Below, piece after piece: positions 52,575 to 63,985 of a stretch of 64,000 nt of DNA (the stretch's first letter is position 1; each line of letters begins with the position of its first letter). Source of the stretch: Watersipora subatra (Eukaryota; Bryozoa; Gymnolaemata; Cheilostomatida; Watersiporidae). The notes under the pieces were generated by a model, which did no database searches, had not been told where the DNA came from, and worked only from the letters and a program-made list of their open reading frames with translations. The stretch lies in the NCBI RefSeq assembly GCF_963576615.1, contig NC_088711.1, positions 3,658,001-3,722,000 on the forward strand. Direction: 5' to 3'. The translations under genes were made by a program, and so were the position numbers.

Positions 52575-55500
52575 GTAAGACTTTAAGATGTGCTAGCTTG
52601 ACTGCAATTTTTGTTTATTCCATTTCAGTTACAATGCCACTAGGTAACAGATGGCGGTTTATTCAATGTTTTATTTATAACCTGTCAGTTTCACTCCAAG
52701 GATATTGGTTGCCTTGAACTGAATCATCAACAATTCTACTCTATTGTATGTAGATAATTCCAGGACACATGCAGCATAATAGAGCTGTATTATATTTGCT
52801 GCATGAATAAATCTACAAATATTTGAGTTCGCCTAACATGAGATATAGCATCGATGCTTATCCTCAAATATGTGTGGTTTGATGTAAAATAATCCACTTA
52901 ACACGGCTGTAGGCGAAGAACTTCCCTTTGAACCAAGAAATATCACAATTCACACTGACTACTGGTTCGACAGAGATTATGATCTTCATGATAAACTGCT
53001 GGGCAGGTTAGTAACATTGTTGCTGAAGGCAAACAAATGAAATAGGACACTCATGAAGCTGTGAGCCAGTGAGTATTTTCAGTCCTATAATATTGTGCTT
53101 TTACTAGAGGTAAATTTGGGGAAGTCAGAAGATGTAATGAAAAATCATCTGGACTGGTGTTGGCGGCTAAAATTGTAACAGCGAGGAGAGAAAAGGAGAA
53201 AGAGGATGTGAGAAAAGAAATAAAGATAATGTCGCAGCTGCGGCATCCAAAGATATTGCAAATATATGATGCCTTTGAGAGCGCAAAACAGATGTGTATC
53301 ATCACAGAGCTGTAAGTCTTCAGTTTTCTTACTGAACATTACTTTTCTGTCCTTGACCTATTTGAGTTTGTCCCATTGTCTTGTCTCTCAGATATTCTTG
53401 ATTTATAGCTGTTCTTGTAAAGGTTTTTGTTTGCTAGCATGGTCTAATTTCCTCTCTACCTTCTTCATTTACTTGGTTTGGTTTCTTATACCTAGGTGTC
53501 GAGTCACATCTGTAGTTGTGTTTGTTAATCAGTTAATCTTTAATAACTTGTTAATTGTGTTTGTGGTGTTAGTTAACTAGCTGTCCATGCTCACAAACTA
53601 TCCAAGCTTCATGAGCAAAATGTGGGAGTATTTATTTGACATGAGCATAGACGGCTGCAGTCATCACAACCTCTGATTATCATACAATGATCATCAATGA
53701 GATACATTCATGTATGTTTAACCCCCTCTTTAATCTTGCTAGCCTCTGCACCTCTTTGTCAGCAGCTATGTAATATAATAATTGCTATGCCTTATTTCAC
53801 TCACTCCTTATGTTTGTTTATTAGGTTTAGTTGGCTCATAGTTCGCAATGCTAAATCTGCCTCTGTAAAGTGGCTGTGAGAGAAAGCCTAATTATTTCAG
53901 CATAAAGTCTTGCTACTAGTGAAGATGTAAGCGCAGGCAATCAACTATATTGCACTCTAATTGCTCTTACCTGCTCTCTATTACACGCTTGTTCTACAGC
54001 TCCTAGCATTCTGTGCCACACGAGACTCTTTCACACTGATTCTAGAGTGTAAATTGTTCATTAGTTTTCTGTCAACTATCCGTTAGTTTGACTCGTACTG
54101 GCCAGCAGTTATAGCCTAGACTGACTGAGTTGGGATTATAATATGTTACTATAAACCGCTCATTTATTGTTACATTTTGTGAAAAATACCATAATGTTTC
54201 GTTGGTAATTGTTCTGTATATATGGTTAGTGACAGCAGCTGTGTGTTTCTTCAGGGTCAATGGTGGCGAGCTTTTTGATCGAGTAGTAGATGAGGACTTT
54301 GACCTGACTGAGCGCGTGGCCATTCTGTTCATGAGGCAGATCATTGATGGCATCGCTTTCATTCACTCGCAGAACATCCTGCATCTAGATATGAAGGTAT
54401 CGCTGCTATATGGTGTCTGAGAGTACGTTTAGATATTGACTCCCATCCCTTTAAGAGTTACCCGCTCGTGCAAGCATTCCGCTAGTTTGATTAAGTTTAT
54501 TTGAAACGTGATAAGATTCTGACATGCGATTGTATGACTGTTTCTACTTGCAGCCAACTGGTATGACTAGCCATTTGTTGGCTATTTGAAAAGCTGTATT
54601 TACTTTCACGTTTAGCGAATCTACAACCAGTTTTTCTTAAATCCGATCATCTATATAGATTACACCGAATTACCAGTCTGACCCGTATAATCCACAGGTC
54701 CATAGCAACAATCAGAACACAACCTGCCGAGCGAAAAATGCAAATATTTTTGTTTCAAAAATATTAGTTTTTCTATCTGTTTGTATTATAATTATGGCTT
54801 GTTTATGTCACTTGTTCTTGAATACATATTTGTAGCATTTGATTGATTATTATAAAATTTATAAATTTGCAGATTTATAGCATATTATTTGATAGAATGA
54901 TTGAGGTAATTGAAACATAGTAAACTGCCAAATTACCTACTCACTACTTACTCTTTAAAGTAATTATGGTAATAAGGCTTAAGCGTGAGTGAGCAATGCT
55001 AAAGTAAGTGCATAGTGTTTCCTTTTCCAACATTTTCTCAAGCGTGTCCATTGTTCACCTTATAATTTCGATGTACCCATTTCCAGCTTATCGTTGTAAG
55101 AATGTTTTGGTCATATTTATGGGGTTATAAGATATTATTTGACATCTTCACATATTCATCTTCACTTCTATATGCTGGCTTGTGGGAACACAGGCCTAGC
55201 AAACTAATGCAATGAGTTTATCATAACGTAGTCAAATGAATTATTATTTCCCCTTGTTGTAGTCCAGCAACACCTGCTCATTGTTCTTATGTGTTGCAGC
55301 CAGAAAACGTAATATGTGTTGCCAAAACAGGTACACGCATTAAGATAATAGATTTTGGGCTTGCCACAAGATATGACTCATTCTCCAGCACCAAGGTGAT
55401 GGCTGGCACAGTGGACTTCATGGCGCCTGAAGTCTGCAACTATGAGGATGTAACTCCGTCAACTGATATGTGGAGCGTTGGAGTCATCTGCTATGTTCTG

Positions 55501-58500
55501 TATGTCATTCTAGAACATTTATTTATTTTAAAAAATGATATTGATGTAAAATAAAATTTAAAAGAAAATTCTGGCTAAAAATATTTTTTAACTAGATGTA
55601 GATACCACAGTATAAATTGAGAGATTTTTAAAATATTTTGTTTGTGCAAATGATGTGGTGACTGGAAGGTTCGGGATTCAATGATACTAAAATTGTCTAT
55701 GATTTCTTCGCATTGAGAAATAAGTGTCTGAAAGAAATAATGCTGCAAATGCAACTGCAAAACAGTCAGCAATGGCTCTTGTCTAACCAAGTTAACATAC
55801 ATTGTGGCTATAACCCTCATAGCCTCAGCCTTTTCCCTTTCAATAACTTTTTGGTACATCAACTGAATGAATTAGCAGTCAGTGAAAGGTGGCGAGAAGG
55901 CATAAAATGTCTTGAGTGATCTACAATCAACGTTCTGTTTGCCATCTTAGGACTGTCGCTTTTATCTCTACTACAAGGTTTTTTTTAATATTTTCTAGTA
56001 TTATAGTAAACAACTGTACCAGGTAATATACTCAATAGATATACTAGTTATAAACATTGAAGTCAAAAATGGTTAGCGATGGACGATTATTTGTCTATTA
56101 AGGAATGAAATAATGTAGTGAGGTGAAAGAAGGCCAGTAATTTTGACCGATCAGATCACATGATCAAATTGATTTAGAAATTAAACTGAGCAACTCTACT
56201 CTTTTCCCGCTACAGTTTTATCGTTTATATCTGATGGATTGGCGGAACTGTTCATGTTAGTTTCCCTTAAACCGTGTTTGTAAGAGCCATGAAACTGTTT
56301 GAGCTGGTTTCCATAAAGGCCTTTTTAATAGCTCCTTAAGATCTTATTCATCCGCTTCGCTAAATCAGTTGCCAAATGAGTTGTCAAGGAACTACACTCG
56401 TAATTATAAGCTTTACATCTGAACAATCGTTGTAGGGTTTCAGGCTTGTCTCCTTTCTGTGGTGATGATGATGCTGACACAATCTGTAATATCTTGAGAA
56501 TCGATTTTGATTTTGCTGCCGAGGAGTTTGATGAGGTCACAGCAGGATGCAAAGATTTCATTAAAAAGCTGCTAGTAAAGGACCCGAGGTGATAAATAAT
56601 ATCTTTTTTTTAAGTCATGACTTTAAAACTTTAGATCTGCTACTGATAGAACATGTGGGAAAACTGCATCACCACTGATACAACTGAATGAACTGAATTG
56701 CCCAACTCATCAAATGTTGGTTTTGGCTCACAACTTTCATTAGTAACCTTCTTGAGTGCTAGTAACTTTCAACATTTCTCTGTTCTACTGGTTTAATTTA
56801 TAAAAAGACAAGTATTAGTAGTAGTAGACAGGTAGTAGACAAGTATTAGTCGTAGTAGACAGGTAGTAGACAAGTAGTAGACAGGGAGTAGGCAAGTAGT
56901 AGGGCTAAAGGATTTTCTAAGTTGAAACATTTTCCTTCTAACACTCATCACTAACCTTTACTTCGATTGCAGAAAGAGAATGACTGCGTTGGAATGCATG
57001 AAACATTCATGGTTGAATAAAATCACAAGATCCCAGACCAACAAGCACCTCTCCAAAAAACACCATATCAAGTTTTTTGTCAAACGAAAATGGAAGGTAA
57101 GTTTGCCACGCTACGCCCACTTTCACAAGTCTGATAAATCAAAGGCAGTCGGAATTAAATAGCTGAAAATTCTTCAAATAAAACGTGTCATAGCCAGTCA
57201 TTTTTTAGGAATAGCATAGACTAGATGTGAGGCTTAGGTGCTATGAACTGGATCTCTTAGGCAATATGGTGGCTCAATCAGCAAAAACCTCAGCCCAGCA
57301 TTTATTGTTCGGCCTGCAGGAAACTTTCTATGTCTAAGGTGTGGCAGAAGCCTGCACCAAAGACTTATGTTTGGCGCTTTATAGAGAGCAATCGTTTATA
57401 GAGGTCAAGGCATCAGGGTGGTAAAATGGCTGTCATAAAATATGCATTGAAACGCATAGGTGCTATCGATTCTCACCTGCGCGATCATGTTTACGAGCTC
57501 CTAGGGATTATGCATGAGCTGTGTGTAAATTGTATGGTTATTACTCACTTGTACTAGTTATTCTCGCTGTTCAGGAAACAACTAGTTGGCTTACATAAAA
57601 GGTTGCTACACTCTGTGTAATTACCTCTGATCAACGTTTAAGTTGAATACAGGCATGGATGTGCATTGACACAAGGCTCAGCATGTTGATGTTTGCAATG
57701 CATGCATTTCATTGGCTTATTACATTACTTAAAAAGGCAGTTCTTGGATTTTGGAAAGTCGCATCAAAAGATAATTTTTCGTATGATTAATAAAACTAGG
57801 AAAATACGGAATGCATAACCTTGTTGACCCATATATATTTAACAAAAAAATAATGATTTTGTCTAAGGAATTGTGAAGAAAACAGCAAACCCCTGCCCAG
57901 CCTTCGTACGCAGTAAAGCATTGATATGATGCCCATTGATAATTATCTGTGCTCTAAAATACCTACTTGTATAGACAAGACTTCAATCAAGCTTTAGTCA
58001 AGGAAACCATCGACATGTGTCCCTCGCCTTGAACATTAAAATGACTGAGGAGACAACTTCAGAATTTTCAAGCCTGGACAAACGGACATACTAGATTATT
58101 AAATGGCAGTGCTGTACAGTTTTGTAAATAGATATATTGAGACTATAGAGTTAACCTATCTGAACGAATGGCTAGACTGCCATATTGTGACGTTTTTTAG
58201 CCATTTGGAAACAGCAAAGCAGAAGTTATTGATTCATGAAGGTAATTTTTATGAAAAGCAAACCTATGAAGTCATCATTGGCGACATAGAAAGAAACCAC
58301 TAACAAGACAGTATGTTACTGTCATACACTAAAGGGAGATGTAACACTCGAATTATGCAATGTTTATACAGTCATGACTTTCTCAAGATTTTGCATCACA
58401 ACCAAGTTTAAATTTTCCTATCTTAGTCTTCCGTCGCACCATGCCGCTTTCAAACTTGGTTGACGACTCAGTTTCACTTGTGTCTACGCAAAACCTTAGA

Positions 58501-61303
58501 TCAAAAAATATACCAAACATCTAAAGACAAGGTTATTTTCATATTTTTACTGCAGTTTTGGTAAAAGTTCAGTTGTTTTGGTAAAATCTCAAAAGGTTTG
58601 ATGAAAACAAAATAAAAACTGATATAGCAATTATATATGTCGCCGAATATTTTAAATAAGGCAATAACAATATAAATGCACTTGTAATAGTATGCAATAA
58701 ATAGCACATAAAAACTAACTATTTGGCCATGCATACTTAAGGCAGTCAGGTTTCATAACTACTACAAACATATTTTTGCAGGATTTGTTTTCAAAACTGA
58801 TACTAGGTTATTATTAAACAGGACTTCACATAGCCTTAGAACTAAACCCTGCACGAATACATTCATCGCCCATTTTGTTAAGTTTTCAGTTTTCAGTTCA
58901 CTGAGGTAATATTCAGTGACATACCTATAATGAGAGTAATTTGTGATTGTCCCTGACCAGTACTACTACCCTTCACTTCTGAACACTTAATGCTCTTCCA
59001 CTTGTATCTATCATTGCAAAATGCATAGACCTTACCTCCATCATCACTTTCAAGTCAGTAATATGTTAACAAGGAAGCGTTGTACAGGGAAGATAATTTT
59101 ATGCATTTGGTTCAGTACATGCCAAAACAACCACTTATAATATCAATTTTCAAAATAGCTAGAAAGTTATGTTAAAAAGTACCCCTTGAATAGCATTAAA
59201 ATAAATGGGCCTTCAGACAGCATCAGCTGCGTGTTGCTTCTATGATGCATGCAACTCTCTTCCACGTATTAGTACAATATTTTACATAATAATATATTCT
59301 ATTTAATAATACTATATTCTACACAATAATATTACATTCTACACAGTAATATATTCTACATAACGCTACTATTTTATAAATATTTCTATTATACATGTCG
59401 TGTACAAAATGCGACATCTTTGTAGAAAGTGATCCAAGCAGTTATAGCCATAAACCGATTTGCCCGGATTGCTCAGGAACGCAAAGCAGCATCAACAACA
59501 CCTTGCTTTTTACCAGAACCAGAAGTTGCTGAGATTCCAGGCTGGAGGGTACGTATGGATGAGAGAATTGCCCAGGGTAAAGCAAAGGCGGAGCTAATCA
59601 ACAACAAAAATACTTTACAAACATGCAATAATCCGGGAGGGCTGCCATTGGTAGGAACAACTTCCTCCCTATCATGTTCTAGTGGCTATGATAGTTCTGG
59701 CTCCACAAAATCTTCAGCAACCACGGATGATGTAGCATTACTTATTGGTTGCAACGTAGAGGAACAAGCTTATGATGATGATGATACAAATTCAGGGTCT
59801 GTTCAGCGTTTGGAGAGTGTTGAGACACTTGTCAATGATGACGTAAGCGAGCTCAATATGAAGGGGGAGATGGATATGATACATACCGATAGACGAAAAC
59901 ATTTAGAAGCAAATTCTAAGTCAGCAAGTGATGTGCAAGCTTGTTTAAAAAAAGTTTCTCAATCTGAAAATGAGAGCTCAACAGAGGAGGATTCTGAAGA
60001 GGATGAACTTTACAATTACTACACAGATGCAGGAGTAGATGAATGTAATTCCAGTCATTTGTTAGCCAGCAAATCCCCCACATGTCTTGATCACAATATC
60101 AATGGCCATGAGGCACAGGAATTAGAGGAGCCATCGGTTCAGGCTGACACCGAAGATCGCTATAAAGTGATTCACCAAGAAAATGAAGATAGCAGCGCCT
60201 CGGTGTTGCAAGATCCCGAGAACAGTGAAAGTTCTAATTTTCCATCCAGATTGGAATGTCGGGCCAGTTTGCTAGAGAATCTGGTGGAAGTGCCCGATGA
60301 TGTTTCTGTTAAAAATGTCAGAAGTAGACAGAATTCTGAAAAAAATAGCGGAAATATTAATGAATTAGCGCAGCGAATTCCATCACCATGTACAACGAAG
60401 GTTGATCACACTTCCCGATCAGAAACAGGAAGATATAACCGGTCACGCAAATCATCTGCTCTGGCAATTGGTTCACCAAAAGCTTCAAACTTTTCTCCAC
60501 AATCTAGCAGAGGTGATTCTACTCCATCAGGACGATACTCACGATCTTCACGGAACAACAGCCGTGAACCAAGCATTGACCAGGACTTAGATGACAGTAC
60601 TCCAATAGGAAGGCACCGCTACTGGTCCCCTTCACCTGTTCGAGAATTAGAACTTCAAAGACGTCTAAGACTTTCTGCTTTGTATGATGAAAACTATGCA
60701 AGACCTTCAGCTAGTTCAGATGATATTATAGAGCGAGTGATTCCCATCGAAGTCGAACAGTCTCCACCACTATCCAAAAGTAGATTTCAACCAGCATCGC
60801 GCCAGCCATCTGCTTCAAGTACACAATCAGATGGCTTCAGCATCCCGTTTGGTACCACACTCAGCCAAAAGTCTCGCTCTCAGAGACACAGCAGTGGAAC
60901 AGTCAATTACGATGACTTCTGTCCGACAACTTTTGGACTAAGAGAATCTCCCAATCGTGATCCTAGTTTAAAACTTTGGAACACTAGAGAATCACCAAGT
61001 AGAAGTGGGTTAGAACGGAGACAGGCGAGAATTGCAGCAATCATGGGTGATTCAACAGAATCTTTAGACAGCATTGGCAGAAGGAGACCACCACAGACCA
61101 ACATAACAAACAATCGAAGTTACTCTGGCTCTAACACCGAAAATAGACAGGCCAGAATTGCAGCTATAGTCAATAGTAGCAACAGTGATAACCAGAGAGA
61201 ATGTCCTGGTCTTCCAAACAGCAGACCCTCAAGCAGGACTAACTCGGATGAAGATCGACACCGAAGAATAGCAGCTATTCTTTCAAAGACAGAGAATTCC
61301 TAA
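52517..61303 (+). CDS. Gene 2: Ca2+/calmodulin-regulated Ser/Thr kinase of the myosin light-chain kinase class (8 exons, 950 aa)
   Basis: Predicted cytoplasmic protein kinase. Eight exons join in phase to 2853 nt. The catalytic core (about residues 41-300) has the Gly loop GRGKFGEV (50-57), ATP-anchoring Lys72, helix-C Glu88, catalytic loop HLDMKPEN (Asp164, Lys166, Asn169), metal-binding DFG at 184-186 and APE at 208-210. The HLD variant and the VNGGELFDR segment are typical of MLCK, titin and DAPK kinases. Residues 322-340 (basic, with Trp324, Ile328, Val331, Phe337 in 1-5-8-14 spacing) match the calmodulin-binding autoinhibitory helix of MLCKs. The remaining 600 residues are Ser/Asp/Glu/Arg-rich and probably disordered. 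No Ig or FnIII domain is present, unlike smooth-muscle MLCK, so a MYLK2/3/4-like or DAPK-related protein remains possible. The ATG at 52517 has an in-frame TGA at 52502-52504. Confidence 0.92.
52913..53006 (+). CDS. Gene 2 exon 2: start of kinase core
   Basis: The acceptor is 'ggctgtag' and the donor GTTAGT; phase 1 in, phase 2 out. It encodes the lead-in strand ending LLG, the first half of the Gly-rich loop. Exon 3 completes the split Arg codon and GKFGEV. Confidence 0.85.
53108..53311 (+). CDS. Gene 2 exon 3: Gly loop, Lys72 and helix C
   Basis: The acceptor is 'tttactag' and the donor GTAAGT; phase 2 in and out. It encodes GKFGEV, the LAAKIV strand with the ATP-anchoring Lys, the helix-C KEIKIM Glu, LRHPKILQIYDAFE and the hinge MCIITEL. 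Confidence 0.93.
53312..54254 (+). other. Gene 2 intron 3, nothing recognised
   Basis: Pyrimidine-rich open stretches at 53330-53580 are not coding. No repeat is identified. Confidence 0.4.
54255..54396 (+). CDS. Gene 2 exon 4: hinge to catalytic loop
   Basis: The acceptor is 'tttcttcag' and the donor GTATCG; phase 2 in, phase 0 out. It encodes VNGGELFDRV, helix D and E regions and HLDMK of the catalytic loop. Confidence 0.93.
54397..55299 (+). other. Gene 2 intron 4 with family I fragment
   Basis: About 54700-54880 matches the interior of the 49932-51354 element ('gcaacaatcagaacacaacc', then 'atttgattgattattataaa'). No other feature is seen. Confidence 0.55.
55300..55499 (+). CDS. Gene 2 exon 5: DFG, activation loop and APE
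   Basis: The acceptor is 'tgttgcag' and the donor GTATGT; phase 0 in, phase 2 out. It encodes PENVICV, IIDFGLA, a short activation segment with GTVDFMAPEV, and DMWSVGVICYVL. Confidence 0.93.
55500..56435 (+). other. Gene 2 intron 5, nothing recognised
   Basis: Short open frames on both strands near 55575-55919 lack coding features. Confidence 0.4.
56436..56588 (+). CDS. Gene 2 exon 6: kinase C-lobe
   Basis: The acceptor is 'cgttgtag' and the donor GTGATA; phase 2 in and out. It encodes SGLSPFCGDDD, helix G and DFIKKLLVKDPR, the usual lead into the conserved C-lobe Arg. Confidence 0.92.
56815..56905. repeat. GTAGTAGACA-type short tandem repeat
   Basis: 'gtagtagacaggtagtagac' and close variants repeat for about 90 bp in gene 2 intron 6. 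Confidence 0.85.
56973..57096 (+). CDS. Gene 2 exon 7: end of kinase core and start of calmodulin-binding helix
   Basis: The acceptor is 'gattgcag' and the donor GTAAGT; phase 2 in, phase 0 out. It encodes KRMTALECMKHSWL (last kinase helices), a basic linker and KRKWK, the anchoring Trp of the calmodulin-binding segment that continues in exon 8. Confidence 0.92.
57097..59425 (+). other. Gene 2 intron 7 (2.3 kb), inside the calmodulin-binding segment
   Basis: It splits the codons just after the anchoring Trp. A 66-codon frame at 58103 has no domain. A short 'aataatatattctaca' repeat lies at about 59278-59365. Confidence 0.45.
59426..61303 (+). CDS. Gene 2 exon 8: regulatory helix and long disordered tail
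   Basis: The acceptor is 'ctttgtag'; phase 0; 626 codons including the stop at 61301-61303. It starts KVIQAVIAINRFARI, completing the calmodulin-binding helix, then runs as a Ser-, Asp/Glu- and Arg-rich tail with clusters such as SENESSTEEDSEEDE, SRSSRNNSREPS and paired DSTPSGRY/DSTPIGRH. The end carries three related motifs (RQARIAAIM, RQARIAAIV, RRIAAILS) near residues 857, 898 and 934. The length and unbroken frame show that it is translated. Confidence 0.93.
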   Translation, partial: KVIQAVIAINRFARIAQERKAASTTPCFLPEPEVAEIPGWRVRMDERIAQGKAKAELINNKNTLQTCNNPGGLPLVGTTSSLSCSSGYDSSGSTKSSATTDDVALLIGCNVEEQAYDDDDTNSGSVQRLESVETLVNDDVSELNMKGEMDMIHTDRRKHLEANSKSASDVQACLKKVSQSENESSTEEDSEEDELYNYYTDAGVDECNSSHLLASKSPTCLDHNINGHEAQELEEPSVQADTEDRYKVIHQENEDSSASVLQDPENSESSNFPSRLECRASLLENLVEVPDDVSVKNVRSRQNSEKNSGNINELAQRIPSPCTTKVDHTSRSETGRYNRSRKSSALAIGSPKASNFSPQSSRGDSTPSGRYSRSSRNNSREPSIDQDLDDSTPIGRHRYWSPSPVRELELQRRLRLSALYDENYARPSASSDDIIERVIPIEVEQSPPLSKSRFQPASRQPSASSTQSDGFSIPFGTTLSQKSRSQRHSSGTVNYDDFCPTTFGLRESPNRDPSLKLWNTRESPSRSGLERRQARIAAIMGDSTESLDSIGRRRPPQTNITNNRSYSGSNTENRQARIAAIVNSSNSDNQRECPGLPNSRPSSRTNSDEDRHRRIAAILSKTENS

Positions 61304-61492
61304 TTAGTAGTCTCAAAAATATATTTGATATTGCGTGTTTTGCTAAATGATTTATAATTTAATGACAAGGCTATTGGTATTACCACACTAGCTAGTTCTA
61401 CCGACTGATACAGACCCAGATTATTTGACAGGCTCCAAATATACACAACCATTATGTTGTTTCTATAATCGTTATGCTGTTGATCTGATATA

Positions 61493-61498
61493 AATAAA
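61493..61498 (+). terminator. Poly(A) signal AATAAA of gene 2
   Basis: A canonical AATAAA lies 190 bp after the kinase stop codon, in AT-rich DNA. It gives a short 3' untranslated region. Later AATAAA-like strings exist, so alternative ends are possible. Confidence 0.6.
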
Positions 61499-62886
61499 GC
61501 ATGATTTTAGTAAGATCAAATGCTCAACTGTACCAGTAAGCTCATCATTTCTATTTAACTGTTGACACTTCATCTTGAGTATATTCTTCGTGATTGCTCG
61601 TGGAGCAGTGATACAATACACTAATCACTTTTGCTGATTATATCCTTCAGGCCTTTAATACAATTTGTTGGAATCTTGCATCAAATCAGCAAATACAAAA
61701 AACGGCAAACCTTGAAGCTTATGCCATAAGAATCTAAAATTAGGGACTCTTAATGTAGATGAATAGTAAGCCATCAGCAACTGGCTTTCAGAGAGTATCA
61801 CTACAAGTTTGCTAGCATTTAGTTTACAAAAATGTTGCGGTTTCCATTCTCCATTTTTTGACAATGACAACTTAAAAATGGCCATTTTTAAATGCTAAGA
61901 TCAGACCAAATAACGACATACCTAATTGTACATAAGGGTACATGACATAGATGCAGATATATTTCATGTCTGTTCTTAATCATACTCGGAATTTGATGAA
62001 AGAGGTTACAACTGTTTTATCACACCAATGATTTTTGGCTCATTAAAATCATATACATGTATATGTATTTTAGTATGAATAATAAATCTTTATAATTTAC
62101 AAATGTCGTTCAAACAGTCAATATCTAGTGATTACAGTACAACAGAAAGCTAAAAGCAGATTACAACATTGTACAGACATTAGTTTAGGCTCTAATGGAT
62201 TGACCAAGTACACCACAGATTAAAAACATTTCATCACATTAACGAAAAGATATCGAAACGATGTTACCAGGTAACCGCTTAAGATAACCAAAAGTTAATC
62301 AATTGCAAAAGTCTGTGCTCACAAAAACCTCCAAATAATCTATTGCAATAGAATAAAACCTTCAAAAAAGCTATCCTCGTCAAACATCACGAAACAATAC
62401 ATTTGAATGAAATGGATAAAACTATTCCCTGTTATCAGTAAGAAGGGGAGCTGTACAAAGATAGTCACATGGACGTTCCCTTGCTTACATTGCTTATTCA
62501 TTCAACAAATTAACAGAGTTACAAAATTGAGTGTCACACGAGATGAGATTAGCAATGGGGTGTATGAAATAAAATATTTATGTGTATGACTACTAATACA
62601 GCAGGAACAAATACATCCATCGACGTCAACTTCAAATAATAGCAATAGCTCGAGCAAATTCTCGCTGGTCACCAGTACTATTAGCTTAAGAGCCTCCTAT
62701 CTGCAATAATATTCATAAAAGAATTATTAATATTAAACATTTCTTTATTCTCTAGGTTTAAAACCTGAACTACCTTTTGTTGATAAAACTGATAGGAGTA
62801 TTCCATGAGACCAAATTAGGAATGCCATCTGTATATGGCCCGCTATGACCGGTGCTTGATAATGACTAAGACATTAAAATGACCAA
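61499..62886. other. Downstream of gene 2, nothing recognised
   Basis: AT-rich sequence without supported exons, RNA genes or elements. Confidence 0.45.
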
Positions 62887-63985
62887 TACAGTACATGCCC
62901 TACAACGTAAATAATCCGGTCCAAAATGTTTACGATGTAAGGATTTCACGTTATCCCAAGCATAAAATGCATGCAAATAGGCTAATACGTTCCAAAATCC
63001 TCCTAAACGCACTCTATTGGCCCTTCTAGACAAAAATAACTAAACTTAACTCTTTAATTTAACGACAGTAAAATTGTGGTGTTATTGGTTTGTATCAACA
63101 AGTTCTCTTTGTTTCTTATTATTACACTTGGTCCAGGGTCCATGATAACCATAATTTGATTAGGATTAATTTAATTAATCTGAGTGCACACTTTTGATGT
63201 CAATTCAACTCAATTCTGTTCACATTTTTTCACCACAAAGGTCCATGCTGCAAGAAGAAAACCATTGTATATGTCTAAAATGTAGTAAAAAAAAATTTTT
63301 ACTATAACAAAAGCGGTGTCTTTTTATTCATCCGAAACCAAAATTAAAGGTAAGAATAAAATATCACTTTCAATGAGACTCAAACTCGTGACACTCAGTT
63401 GAGTAGATCGAGTTATAACATCTGTACCTATCAACATAGTTATAACATCTGTACCTATCAACATAGTTATAACATCTGTACCTATCAACAGAGTTATAAC
63501 ATCTGTACCTATCAACAGAGTTATAACATCTGTACCTATCAACAGAGTTATAACATCTGTACCTATCAACAGAGTTATAACATCTGTACCTATCAACAGA
63601 GTTATAACATCTGTACCTATCAACAGAGTTATAACATCTGTACCTATCAACAGAGTTATAACATCTGTACCTATCAACAGAGTTATAACATCTGTACCTA
63701 TCAACAGAGTTATAACATCTGCACCTATCAACATCAACCACGTTTGAGTTTTTCAAATAATTTAACAGCCACTTATTTTCTGTCCTTCCACTGTAGAGAG
63801 AAAATGATATTTTCAAAGCAAACTATGGAACTCTCGTCACTTAAATCCACTTTGAAAACTTGCACCAACTTGATGCTTCTATATAGATATCCTATGTAAT
63901 ACGATGCAAAAACTTAACATCAATGCTTTACGTCAAGTGGAATTTACATACAAAAAGTTTGCATTACAGGGGCATCTACTGCATA
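62887..63985. mobile_element. Family A TIR element with internal minisatellite, about 1.1 kb
   Basis: The left end TACAGTACATGCCCTACAAC and the right end 'aggggcatctactgcata' match the 12874-13757 copy. The interior aligns ('tttcaatgagactc.aactcgt.aca'), but here carries a 27-bp array. Confidence 0.8.
63411..63735. repeat. 27-bp minisatellite, 12 copies
   Basis: The unit is AGTTATAACATCTGTACCTA plus TCAACAG; the first two copies end ACATAG. Because 27 is divisible by three, it opens long frames on both strands, which are not proteins. It lies next to the tRNA-like box of the host transposon. Confidence 0.96.

Noticed and set aside
63324-63899. Repeat proteins on both strands (LIGTDVIT, YRCYNSVD, SYNICTYQ)
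   Set aside because: Artefact of the 27-bp minisatellite inside a transposon.
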